Source of the DNA: CAYLQA01 sp964385695
Lineage (GTDB): Bacteria; Desulfobacterota; Desulfobulbia; Desulfobulbales; Desulfurivibrionaceae
DNA length: 56,306 nucleotides
Direction: 5' to 3'
Assembly: GCA_964385695.1 (NCBI GenBank)
Contig: CAYLQA010000021.1
Coordinates: 1-56,306 of the forward strand
Positions 40,515 through 48,548 of the stretch are shown one piece after another. Position numbers and translations under genes: made by a program. Numbering within the stretch: the stretch's first letter is position 1; each line of letters opens with the position of its first letter. Below the pieces are notes generated by a model. The model searched no databases. It was not told the DNA's origin and saw only the letters and a program-made list of their open reading frames with translations.

Positions 40515-40541
40515 AGGTTATTTGGAATATGTAGATTGAAA

Positions 40542-40577
40542 GGGGGGACTCATGGGGTGAGTTCTCCCTTTTTTTGT
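40542..40577 (+). terminator. Intrinsic terminator after the aminotransferase gene
   Basis: GGGGGGACTCA (40542-40552) pairs with TGAGTTCTCCC (40558-40568) over 11 bp with two G-U pairs, loop TGGGG, then a T-run. It shows that the apparent frame starting at 40536 is not the start of the kinase gene. Confidence 0.88.
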
Positions 40578-40616
40578 TTTTTTTTAAGAAATTTTAAAAG
40601 GCAGATTGGAAGGAAA

Positions 40617-42569
40617 ATGTTTTTCCTCAACAAATTGAAACTGCGCGGCAAGCTCCTTGTTATGGTCTTGCCCTTAGTGCTTGTCCCCATTCTTTTGGTC
40701 GGGGCGGTGGTGGGCTATATTGCTAACCAGCAAGCATATCTGGGTATCACCAAGACAAGCGAGGATGATCTTGTCCACATGACCAGTTTCAGCCTGGACC
40801 TGTTCAAAGGCCACCATCAGCAGTACCAGGTGTATAAGCAGGATAAGGTTGCCACGGTGCATAACAACCTGGCCACCTTGGTGAACCTGGCCTACAACCT
40901 GGTTGCAGGGCAGGAGCAGTTGCACAGCGAAGGCGGTATCAGTTTGGATGAGGCCAAGGTTAAGGCCAATCACGCCTTAAAAACAGTGAGTGTTGGCGAA
41001 ACCGGCTACATCTATGCCATGACCAGCAAGGGTGACCTGGTGGTGCACAAGGCTGCCGAAGGGCAAAACATCTTTGGTGCCCGGGATGAGCGGGGGCGTT
41101 ACTTCATCAGGCAGATGAGCGAGAGAGCCTTGGTGGCTCAAGCGGGTGAGGTGCTCTATATAACCTATCCCTGGCGTAACCCCATGCTGGGCGATGCGCA
41201 TGAACGGCAGAAGATCGTGGCCTATCGTTATTTTCCTGAGTGGGACTGGATCATTGCCGTAGGCAGCTATCTTGATGAAACTTACGAGGATCTTGCCTTC
41301 AAGAATAAGGCCTTTACCGAACTCAAAGAGCAGCTCAAGGCTAAAAAGGTGGGCCAGACCGGGTACATCTATGCCATGGACACCACTGGCACCCTGCAGA
41401 TCCACCCGTTTCGCGAGGGCGAAAATATTTACGACACCCGTGATGAAGACGGGCGCTACTTTATCCGTGAGATGTGCGAAAAAAAACAGGGCTGGGTCCA
41501 ATACCCCTGGCGCAACGAGGGTGAGAGTGCGGCCAGGATGAAGATCGTGCATTATGCCTACTTTGAACCCTGGGATTGGATTGTGGCGGTGGGCTCCTAT
41601 GGGGATGAGTTTTACGGCCCGGCCAATCTCATCAAGCAGAAGATCTTTTGGAGCATGGTGGTGCTCGTGCTTGTTGTGGGCATTGCGGCCAGTATCTTTG
41701 TTTATTTCCTGGCCAAGGTCTTCAACGCCCCTGTTCTCGAGATGATTGCTGTGATGCGGCAGATGAAACAGGGGCGGTTGGATAAGAGAATTGTTGTGCA
41801 AGGCGAGGACGAGCTTGCCGAGCTTGCCGAAACATTCAATTCCATGAGCGAAAAACTCAAGCAAAACAAGGAGCTTGAGTGCAATCTGGCCCAACAGGGT
41901 AAGATGGCCTCCCTCGGCGTGCTCTCTTCATCCGTGGCCCATGAAATCAACAACCCCTTGGGGGTAATTCTGGGGTATGCCGGCTTTCTTGAGGGCAAAA
42001 TCGATGTGGCGGATCCACAGTATAAGATTGTCCAGGAGATTAAACTCGAAAGCAGGCGTTGCATGAAGATTGTAAAAAATCTTCTCAGTTACGCCCGCAC
42101 CCCTATGCCGGTCCGGCAACAGATCGATCTCAATGAGCTGCTTCGGCAGGTGGTGGAATTGCTTTTGGGTCACCGGGAATTGCAGGGCATGGACGTGGAA
42201 ATGGATCTGGCTCATAAATTGCCCCCTGTTATGGTGGATGGTGATCAGATCCGGCAGGTGGTGATCAATCTACTTATGAACGCGGGCAAGGCCATGGAGC
42301 AAAATGGTAAAGTGAAAATGAGCACGGCCTTCATTGAGGAAGATCGGGTGCAAATGACCTGTGAGGATTTCGGACCCGGTATCAGCGATAAGGATCTAGC
42401 CCAGGTCTTTGAGCCGTTCTTTACCACCAAGCCCAGTGGTACGGGGTTGGGACTGGCCATCAGCAGGCAGATTATAGAGGCGCATCAGGGCAGTATTGCG
42501 ATAGAAAGCGAAGTGGGTCAGGGCACCAAAGTTACCATCACCCTGCCGGTGCGCGACAAGGAGTTTTAA
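40617..42569 (+). CDS. Membrane histidine kinase with tandem Cache sensor modules
   Basis: A 650-residue sensor kinase: membrane helix (LLVMVLPLVLVPILLVGAVVG), a periplasmic region with two homologous single-Cache units (VGETGYIYAMTSKGDLVVH and VGQTGYIYAMDTTGTLQIH, each followed by a GRYFIR and WDWIIAVGSY-type end), a second helix (SMVVLVLVVGIAASIFVYFL), HAMP, HisKA with VAHEINNPLGVILGY (near residue 445), and HATPase with NLLMNAGKAME, EDFGPGIS and GTGLGLAISRQ. Cache domains bind small organic acids outside the membrane. The ATG at 40617 has a GGAAGGAAA ribosome site. The NtrC-type regulator follows immediately; together they form a DctB/DctD-like pair. Confidence 0.93.
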   Translation: MFFLNKLKLRGKLLVMVLPLVLVPILLVGAVVGYIANQQAYLGITKTSEDDLVHMTSFSLDLFKGHHQQYQVYKQDKVATVHNNLATLVNLAYNLVAGQEQLHSEGGISLDEAKVKANHALKTVSVGETGYIYAMTSKGDLVVHKAAEGQNIFGARDERGRYFIRQMSERALVAQAGEVLYITYPWRNPMLGDAHERQKIVAYRYFPEWDWIIAVGSYLDETYEDLAFKNKAFTELKEQLKAKKVGQTGYIYAMDTTGTLQIHPFREGENIYDTRDEDGRYFIREMCEKKQGWVQYPWRNEGESAARMKIVHYAYFEPWDWIVAVGSYGDEFYGPANLIKQKIFWSMVVLVLVVGIAASIFVYFLAKVFNAPVLEMIAVMRQMKQGRLDKRIVVQGEDELAELAETFNSMSEKLKQNKELECNLAQQGKMASLGVLSSSVAHEINNPLGVILGYAGFLEGKIDVADPQYKIVQEIKLESRRCMKIVKNLLSYARTPMPVRQQIDLNELLRQVVELLLGHRELQGMDVEMDLAHKLPPVMVDGDQIRQVVINLLMNAGKAMEQNGKVKMSTAFIEEDRVQMTCEDFGPGISDKDLAQVFEPFFTTKPSGTGLGLAISRQIIEAHQGSIAIESEVGQGTKVTITLPVRDKEF

Positions 42570-43934
42570 GTGGAGAATAACAGGCACATCCTGGTCATTG
42601 ACGATGAGCAAGGCTTTTGCCGGATGCTTGATACCGTGTTGAGCGACAGCGGCTATCGGGTCAGCACTGAGACAGACTCGGCCCGGGCGGTGGAGGAGTT
42701 TCGGCCGGGCAGCATTGATTTGGTCATTACCGATGTCAAGATGCCGGTCCTTGACGGTCTGGGGGTTCTCCGGGGGATCAAGAAGAAGGATTCTACAGTG
42801 CCGGTGTTGATGATGACCGCCCATGCCACGGTGGAGATGTCCATCCAGGCCCTGCGCGACGGCGCCTTTGATATGCTGACCAAGCCTTTTGAGCCCGATG
42901 AGCTGTTGCACCGGGTGGCCAACGCCCTCAAGCAGAGCGCCCTTGAGGAGGAGAACAGCCAACTCAAACAGGAACTTGCCGGCCGTGGGCGGTTTCAGGA
43001 GGTAATCGGCCAGGACCCTGAGTTGCGCACGGTACTGGATACGGCGCAGAAGCTCGCCCTGCGCGACATTTCTGTGCTTATTACCGGTGAGTCCGGCACG
43101 GGCAAGGAGTTGGTGGCTCGCGCCATTCACCAGCATTCAGCCAGGGCAGAACAACGGTTTGTGGCCATCAACTGCGGCGCCCTGCCCGAGACCTTGCTGG
43201 AGAGTGAGCTTTTCGGTCACCGTAAGGGGGCCTTTACCGGGGCGGATCAAGATAAAAAAGGTCTTTTGGAGACCGCGGATCAGGGGACTCTGCTGCTTGA
43301 TGAGGTGGGCAACCTGCCCATGCATGTCCAGAAGACCCTGTTGAGATTCCTGCAGGAAAAGGAGTTTTACCGGGTTGGCGAGAGCCAGCCGACCCAGGTG
43401 GACGTGCGCATTCTTTCTGCCACCAATGCGGACTTGAGAGAGCAGATGGAGCAAGGCGCCTTCCGCGAGGACCTTTACTACAGGTTGGCTGTGGTCAACC
43501 TGCATCTGCCTGCGTTGCGGGAGCGGCGGACTGATATTCCTCTCTTGGCCAACCATTTTTTCAAAGAGCAAAATGAACGCTTTGTTTCTGAGGTGCAGGG
43601 TATTTCACCGCCTGCCATGGATATCCTTATGCAGTATAACTGGCCCGGCAATATCAGGGAGTTACGTAACGTGATCGATGCCGGACTTGCCATTGAGAGT
43701 GGGGAGAGGTTGAGTGCCGAAGTGATCGCCCGCTTGCTTAAAAGCGTAGACCAGGAAGATGCCGCATCTCCTGACGAACAAGATTATGCAGCCGCCCTGG
43801 CCCGTTTCGAGCAGGGGTATTTTTCCAGGCTTTTACAAGAGACCACCGGCAATGTGGAAGCCGCAGCCGGCAAGGCAGGGGTCAATCTTGCCACCATATA
43901 TCGTAAAATCAAAAAATACGCCCTCCGCTCTTAG
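42570..43934 (+). CDS. NtrC-family sigma-54 response regulator
   Basis: A 454-residue regulator: receiver (D55 in VITDVKMPVLDG, Lys in MLTKPFEPDE), AAA+ domain with Walker A GESGTGKELVAR, the sigma-54-contacting GAFTGA loop, LLLDEVGNLP and R-finger region, and a Fis-type HTH at the C-terminus (TTGNVEAAAGKAGVNLATIY). It starts with GTG right after the kinase stop, using the AAGGAG at the end of the kinase gene. It should activate a sigma-54 promoter; the best candidate is the one found upstream of the transporter gene, 300 bp downstream. Confidence 0.95.
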   Translation: MENNRHILVIDDEQGFCRMLDTVLSDSGYRVSTETDSARAVEEFRPGSIDLVITDVKMPVLDGLGVLRGIKKKDSTVPVLMMTAHATVEMSIQALRDGAFDMLTKPFEPDELLHRVANALKQSALEEENSQLKQELAGRGRFQEVIGQDPELRTVLDTAQKLALRDISVLITGESGTGKELVARAIHQHSARAEQRFVAINCGALPETLLESELFGHRKGAFTGADQDKKGLLETADQGTLLLDEVGNLPMHVQKTLLRFLQEKEFYRVGESQPTQVDVRILSATNADLREQMEQGAFREDLYYRLAVVNLHLPALRERRTDIPLLANHFFKEQNERFVSEVQGISPPAMDILMQYNWPGNIRELRNVIDAGLAIESGERLSAEVIARLLKSVDQEDAASPDEQDYAAALARFEQGYFSRLLQETTGNVEAAAGKAGVNLATIYRKIKKYALRS

Positions 43935-43963
43935 TTCGGTAATTATTCCCTCCGTTGTTTGCT

Positions 43964-44010
43964 TTCGCATAGGTGCGAAAATACAGCGATCTTTTTTGCA
44001 TTTATGCAAT
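43964..44010. promoter_or_regulatory. Two phased dyads, candidate NtrC-type upstream activator sites
   Basis: TTCGCATAGGTGCGAA (43964-43979) and TTTGCATTTATGCAAT (43995-44010) share the pattern TTYGCAT-N2-RTGCRAW and lie 31 bp apart, three helical turns on one face. Their form and placement behind the regulator gene fit activator binding sites for the downstream sigma-54 promoter. Confidence 0.5.
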
Positions 44011-44177
44011 GGTGTGCTTGTTTTTTCTTTAATTTCAGCGTGTTGCCTGTTGTTTCCTTTCTCAAGCTCAGATCTTTTTACCCATATATTCCAGTAATAC
44101 CTCTCTGTCCCCAAGGCGTTGTTTGCAATATTGCGAATCTGCCCTCACGTCGTGATCTGCCAATGGTATGCTGTAGC

Positions 44178-44195
44178 ATTACAACATGTTGTAAT
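44178..44195. promoter_or_regulatory. 18-bp perfect palindrome upstream of the transporter promoter
   Basis: ATTACAACATGTTGTAAT is self-complementary over all 18 bp. It lies 40 bp upstream of the -24 element, and differs from the two dyads at 43964-44010, so it may be the site of a second regulator. Confidence 0.5.
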
Positions 44196-44234
44196 TATTG
44201 AAGAAAGATATTGGCAAGAAAGTAGAAAAGACCA

Positions 44235-44250
44235 TGGCATGACCATTGCT
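44235..44250 (+). promoter_or_regulatory. Sigma-54 promoter of the MFS transporter gene
   Basis: TGGCATGACCATTGCT matches the -24/-12 consensus (TGGCACG-N4-TTGCW) with one difference, with GG and GC exactly 12 bp apart. Start expected near 44261, about 58 nt before the GTG start codon. Confidence 0.75.
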
Positions 44251-44318
44251 TTATAAGGAACTAATTTGCAATGCGCCCCGGGGAGGGGCCAATAATTCAT
44301 CAGGGAGGAAATGTGCAC

Positions 44319-45656
44319 GTGAGCAAGCAAGTGAAGAACAAGGGGTGGCTCGTAGTAATGGCAGGGACAACAATCAATCTTGCCTTGGGTATTCTTTATA
44401 CCTGGTCCATTTTTAAAGGCGAGATTCGTTCCTCCATCGAAAGCGGTGCCGGCCTGTTCCAATGGGATTTGGCCTCTATCAACGACCCCTATGCCGTGTG
44501 CTGTCTGGTCTTTGCCTTTGCCATGATTCTGGCAGGAAAATGCCAGGATCGTCTTGGTCCCAAATTTACCGCTCTGATCGGCGGCCTGCTGGTTGGTGCC
44601 GGTTTTATTATGATTTCCCAAACCACAAGCTACTGGGGCTGGGTCATCGGTTTTGGTGTTTTAGTCGGTACCGGCCTTGGTTTTGGTTACTCTTCCGCCA
44701 CTCCGCCTGCCCTCAAATGGTTTCCCCCGGCCAAGACCGGTCTGGTAGCAGGTATCGTTGTCTCCGGATTTGGCTTAGCCTCTGTTTACATCGCTCCCTT
44801 GGCCAAATACCTGCTTGGCAGCTATGGCCTGCAGACATCCATGCTTATATTTGGCGTCGCCTTTGCCATTGTGGTAGGCGTTTTTGCCAATCTTTTAGTT
44901 AACCCCCCCAAGGGGTATTCGGTTACCGAGGCGGCGTCCGATGCCGATACGGTTGCATCCACAGCGACTCCTTCCAATTTAGAAGTCACTCCCTCCCAAA
45001 TGGTAAAATCTGTTAAGTTTTACCTGTTGTGGACGATCTTCTTCATCGGTTCGGGCGCAGGCCTCATGGTAATCGGCAGTGTTGCCGGTATGGCAAAAAA
45101 GAGTTTGGGCGAGATGGCTTTTGTGGCCGTAGCCTTGGTGGCTGTCGGTAATGCCTCCGGCCGCATCGTGGCGGGCATGCTCTCCGATCGTATTGGTCGC
45201 AGCCAGACTCTGGTTATTATGCTTCTCTTCCAGGCCCTGCTCATGTTTGCCGCCATTCCGGTTATGGGTGCGGCATCGGGCAGCGCTGTACTTCTGGTCT
45301 TGCTTGCCACTTTTATCGGTTTTAACTACGGCACCAACCTTGCTCTTTTTCCTTCCTTTGCCAAGGATCTCTGGGGCCTGAAAAATTTTGGTACCAACTA
45401 CGGCATTCTTTTTTCCGCCTGGGGCGTGGGCGGCTTTGTCATGGGCCGTGCCTCACAGATGATCCAGGCCAACACAGGCAGCTATAACATGTCTTTTATG
45501 ATCGCCGGAATCGCTCTGGTATTCGGTGCGGTACTTACCCTGAAACTCAGTGAGAAAAAAGCTGTGGTTGAGGATGGCGAGTCACATGCAGCAAGTATTG
45601 CCCAGACCCGTTTACGCGTTAATCATTCCTGGTTGCTCAGACCAAGCAAGAATTAA
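44319..45656 (+). CDS. MFS transporter of the oxalate/formate antiporter (OFA) family
   Basis: A 445-residue, 12-helix major facilitator. Seen: LVVMAGTTINLALGILYTWSIF in helix 1, AGKCQDRLGPKFTALIGG in the 2-3 loop, GTGLGFGYSSATPPALKWFP, SGRIVAGMLSDRIGRSQ in the 8-9 loop, and FGTNYGILFSAWGVGGF in helix 11. The OFA family carries small mono- and dicarboxylates, but the substrate cannot be read here. I chose GTG 44319 because GGGAGGAA (44303-44310) is optimally spaced; ATG 44271 has no such site. A sigma-54 promoter and the upstream Cache kinase/NtrC regulator indicate induction by an external organic acid. A terminator follows. Confidence 0.92.
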   Translation: MSKQVKNKGWLVVMAGTTINLALGILYTWSIFKGEIRSSIESGAGLFQWDLASINDPYAVCCLVFAFAMILAGKCQDRLGPKFTALIGGLLVGAGFIMISQTTSYWGWVIGFGVLVGTGLGFGYSSATPPALKWFPPAKTGLVAGIVVSGFGLASVYIAPLAKYLLGSYGLQTSMLIFGVAFAIVVGVFANLLVNPPKGYSVTEAASDADTVASTATPSNLEVTPSQMVKSVKFYLLWTIFFIGSGAGLMVIGSVAGMAKKSLGEMAFVAVALVAVGNASGRIVAGMLSDRIGRSQTLVIMLLFQALLMFAAIPVMGAASGSAVLLVLLATFIGFNYGTNLALFPSFAKDLWGLKNFGTNYGILFSAWGVGGFVMGRASQMIQANTGSYNMSFMIAGIALVFGAVLTLKLSEKKAVVEDGESHAASIAQTRLRVNHSWLLRPSKN

Positions 45657-45690
45657 AGTTTACACGGTGGTAGTGTAAAGCAGTATTAAG

Positions 45691-45714
45691 CCCCGCTTCG
45701 GCGGGGTTTTTTTT
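45691..45714 (+). terminator. Intrinsic terminator after the MFS gene
   Basis: CCCCGC (45691-45696) and GCGGGG (45701-45706) with a stable TTCG tetraloop, followed by eight T. It lies between the convergent MFS and rsmJ genes. Confidence 0.92.
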
Positions 45715-45725
45715 GTGCCTGGATC

Positions 45726-46505
45726 TTAAGCAATTACATACACATCAAAGCGGCTGTTTTTGCTTGTGATGGCGAAGCTGGGGGTGGGGCCGTCAATGGC
45801 AGGGGCCAGACGGGGGCGTTTGACCACCACCCGCTTGCCGGCAAGCCCGAGGGCGGTCAGCAATAATGCCGGTGCGTCTTCATCATCCCCAACCAATTCT
45901 CGCAGTATTCGCATCTCCTTTTTAACCAGGGCGCTCTTGGTGCGGTGTGGGTACATTGGATCGAGATAAATCACCTCGGGTTGCGGGTTTTGCCAGTTGG
46001 TGAGAAGTGCAATGCTGTTGCCAACGGTAAGTTGCATGCGATCTCGCACCATGGGGCCAATTTCCGGATCATTTGCGGCGCGGGCAAGGCCGTCAGCCAA
46101 CAGAGCACCGATAATGGGCGAGCGTTCAATCAGGTGTACCCTGCAGCCCAGGCAGGCTAAAACAAAAGCGTCCCTGCCCAATCCGGCTGTAACATCGAGC
46201 ACGGAGGGTGATTTGTTCCCCTTAAGGCCGACAGCCTTGGCAATGGGTTGTTTGCGTCCGCCGCCGAATTTTCTCCGGTAGTTTACGGCACCTTGGGTAA
46301 AGTCCACAAAGAGGGGACCCGGGGGCTTGGGTCCGGTTTGACGCAGTTCCAGACGTGATTCTGTAACCATGAGCAGGAGTGGGTATGCCTCCTTCGCTTC
46401 GGTAATAGGGAGTCCGAGTTTCTCGGCAAGCTTCACGGCGTCAGCTTCTTGCGCAGTAGAAATCCAGCTTATGCCGATGGCTTGTTTTTTTTGTAAAATC
46501 CCCAT
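45726..46505 (-). CDS. rsmJ: 16S rRNA (guanine-N2) methyltransferase RsmJ-like
   Basis: A 259-residue SAM methyltransferase of the RsmJ/YhiQ family, which methylates G1516 of 16S rRNA in E. coli. Seen: the family N-domain VDFTQGAVNYRRKFGGGRKQ, the SAM motif LDVTAGLGRDAFVLACLG (about 103-120), HLIERSPIIGALLADGL, the catalytic-type YLDPMYPHRTKSALVKKEM and a final strand with KNSRFDVYVI. All features match the family over its full length. Confidence 0.92.
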   Translation of the reverse strand: MGILQKKQAIGISWISTAQEADAVKLAEKLGLPITEAKEAYPLLLMVTESRLELRQTGPKPPGPLFVDFTQGAVNYRRKFGGGRKQPIAKAVGLKGNKSPSVLDVTAGLGRDAFVLACLGCRVHLIERSPIIGALLADGLARAANDPEIGPMVRDRMQLTVGNSIALLTNWQNPQPEVIYLDPMYPHRTKSALVKKEMRILRELVGDDEDAPALLLTALGLAGKRVVVKRPRLAPAIDGPTPSFAITSKNSRFDVYVIA

Positions 46506-46637
46506 ATAACGAACCTAAAATATCAACTGGTCTATCAATCCCGGAAGTGGTATATTCTGACCTTTCGCCGTGTACTCAGGTACGGGAGCTTGCGAGACTC
46601 TGAGGCACACCACTAATAACAGAACGACCAAAAGATA

Positions 46638-47414
46638 ATGGATTCAAAACAGAAAGCACAGCCCAAAGTTGTGGCCATCATTCCGGCCCGCTATCATTCC
46701 AATCGTTTTGAGGGAAAACCCCTGGCCAAGATCCTTGGCAAACCCATGATCCAGCATGTTTATGAACGTGCCCAGGGAGTAACCATGCTCTCCCGTGTGG
46801 CCGTGGCCACGGACGATGAGCGTATTGCCGAGTGTGTGCGCGGTTTTGGTGGTGAGGTGGTCATGACCCGGAGCGACCATGTCTCAGGCACCGACCGCTT
46901 GGCCGAGGCAGCAGAGCTCATGGGGATCGGTGAGCAGGATGTGGTGGTGAACATCCAGGGCGACCAACCCATGTTCGAGGCCGAGGTGGTCTCCCAGGTG
47001 GCGACCCCGCTTCTTGAGGACCCTTCTCTGCCCATGTCCACCCTGATCTATAAGATTGTCCGCGAAGAGGAGATCAACGATCCCAACCACGTTAAAACCG
47101 TGTTTGATCGCCGGGCAAATGCCCTCTATTTTTCTCGCTCCCCCATTCCATTCCAGCGTAACCCGGATGAGGAAGAGGCCCCGACCTATTATAAGCATCT
47201 TGGCTTTTATGCCTACCGCAAGGGTTTTTTGCTTACCTTTGTCGGGTTGCCCGAAGGAGAATGGGAGCGTTTTGAAAAACTTGAGCAGCTTCGTGCCTTG
47301 GAATACGGCTACACCATCCGGGTACTCTTGACCCCGCACGATTCTGTAGAGGTAGACACCCCCAAGGATCTGGAACGGGTGGAGGAGATCATGCGTAAGG
47401 ACGGCATGGGCTAG
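46638..47414 (+). CDS. kdsB: CMP-KDO synthetase (3-deoxy-manno-octulosonate cytidylyltransferase)
   Basis: A 258-residue KdsB, which activates KDO with CTP for the LPS inner core. Seen: VAIIPARYHSNRFEGKPLA with the nucleotide loop, VATDDERIAECV, MTRSDHVSGTDRLAEA, VNIQGDQPMFE with the metal-binding Asp, KHLGFYAYRKGFLLTF, and the closing DSVEVDTPKDLERV. It marks the host as a Gram-negative LPS producer. The mdh gene follows after 45 bp on the same strand and could be co-transcribed. Confidence 0.96.
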   Translation: MDSKQKAQPKVVAIIPARYHSNRFEGKPLAKILGKPMIQHVYERAQGVTMLSRVAVATDDERIAECVRGFGGEVVMTRSDHVSGTDRLAEAAELMGIGEQDVVVNIQGDQPMFEAEVVSQVATPLLEDPSLPMSTLIYKIVREEEINDPNHVKTVFDRRANALYFSRSPIPFQRNPDEEEAPTYYKHLGFYAYRKGFLLTFVGLPEGEWERFEKLEQLRALEYGYTIRVLLTPHDSVEVDTPKDLERVEEIMRKDGMG

Positions 47415-47459
47415 ATAGATCCACAATTTTTATGCAAACTCACAAGAAAGGATAAGAAA

Positions 47460-48389
47460 ATGAGAAGAAACAAGATAACTATAATCGGTGCCGGTAATGT
47501 TGGCGCCACGGCAGCCCACTGGGCAGCAAGCCGTGGCCTTGGTGATGTTCTCCTCCTCGATGTCGTAGAAGGTATCCCCCAGGGCAAGGCCCTTGATCTT
47601 TTGCAGGCCGGTCCTGTGGACGGTTTTTCCAACAAGGTGAGCGGCTCTAATGATTTTGCCGATTGCGCTGATTCCGACGTGGTGATCATCACCGCAGGAC
47701 TTGCCCGTAAGCCCGGCATGAGCCGCGACGACCTCTTGGCAAAGAACGTGGAGATCGTCAAATCTTGTACCGAGCAGGTCAAAAAATATGCTCCCAATTG
47801 CGTACTCATCGTGGTGACCAACCCCATCGATGCCATGGTCCATACTGCATACAAGGTTTCCGGCTTCCCCAAGGAGCGGGTGATCGGTATGGCTGGTGTG
47901 CTTGATTCTGCCCGCTACCGCACCTTCTTGGCCGAGGCCCTGAATGTGGCACCCCGTGATGTCAACGCCATGGTTATGGGTATCCACGGCGATAAGATGC
48001 TGCCCCTGGTTCGTTTGGCCAATGTCTCCGGTATCCCTGTGACTGATCTTCTTTCCGCAGAGGACTTGGAAGCGATCGTGAGTCGGACCCAACATGGCGG
48101 AGCTGAGATTGTCAACCATCTCAAAACCGGCTCTGCTTTCTATACTCCTGGGCTGGCCGCCGTGGAGATGGCCGAGGCTGTCCTGACCGACAGCAAGCGC
48201 GTGCTGCCATGTGCCGCATATCTCGAAGGCGAGTTCGGTTTTTCCGGCTGCTTTTTGGGCGTGCCGGTTGTATTAGGCGATGGCGGCATTGAGCGTATTG
48301 TCGAATTTCAGCTCACCGATGAGGAAAAGGCCGCCATGGCCGAGTCTGAGGCGCATGTCCACGGCCAAATGGCAGCCACCGGCCTGTAG
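47460..48389 (+). CDS. mdh: Malate dehydrogenase (LDH-like type)
   Basis: A 309-residue NAD-dependent MDH of the lactate-dehydrogenase-like group. Seen: IGAGNVGATAAHWAA (nucleotide loop, residues 8-22), LLLDVVEGIPQGKALDL with the Asp preferring NAD, the substrate loop LARKPGMSRDDLL with the malate-specific Arg, VVTNPIDAMV, AGVLDSARYR and the catalytic His in MVMGIHGDKMLPL (near 174). It interconverts malate and oxaloacetate, fitting the neighbouring carboxylase chemistry. An AAGGATAAG site precedes the ATG. Confidence 0.96.
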   Translation: MRRNKITIIGAGNVGATAAHWAASRGLGDVLLLDVVEGIPQGKALDLLQAGPVDGFSNKVSGSNDFADCADSDVVIITAGLARKPGMSRDDLLAKNVEIVKSCTEQVKKYAPNCVLIVVTNPIDAMVHTAYKVSGFPKERVIGMAGVLDSARYRTFLAEALNVAPRDVNAMVMGIHGDKMLPLVRLANVSGIPVTDLLSAEDLEAIVSRTQHGGAEIVNHLKTGSAFYTPGLAAVEMAEAVLTDSKRVLPCAAYLEGEFGFSGCFLGVPVVLGDGGIERIVEFQLTDEEKAAMAESEAHVHGQMAATGL

Positions 48390-48421
48390 AAGCCACATGG
48401 CGTAACATCTGCTTTGTCATC

Positions 48422-48456
48422 GGTGGGTGCGCATACGGGAGTATAGCGCACCCACC
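48422..48456 (+). promoter_or_regulatory. Strong stem-loop between mdh and the YvcK-like gene
   Basis: GGTGGGTGCGC (48422-48432) pairs perfectly with GCGCACCCACC (48446-48456) over 11 bp, with an inner ATAC/GTAT extension. No T-run follows, so it is a poor classical terminator; it may be an RNA processing or attenuation site. A separate dyad GTCACA-CCC-TGTGAC lies at 48471-48485. Confidence 0.5.
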
Positions 48457-48548
48457 TCTTCCGCGCATCTGTCACACCCTGTGACTTCTACATCCAGCTA
48501 ACGAGTGCACGGTGTTTACTAAATAAATTAAGGAGAGGTGTTTAGGGA

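Noticed and set aside
40536..40616. 27-codon N-terminal extension of the double-Cache kinase
   Set aside because: This stretch is the terminator hairpin and T-run of the preceding gene. The ATG at 40617 has a strong ribosome site and starts the membrane helix properly.
44271..44318. ATG start at 44271 for the MFS transporter
   Set aside because: No ribosome site precedes it, and the added 16 residues are unlike the family. GGGAGGAA serves the GTG at 44319.
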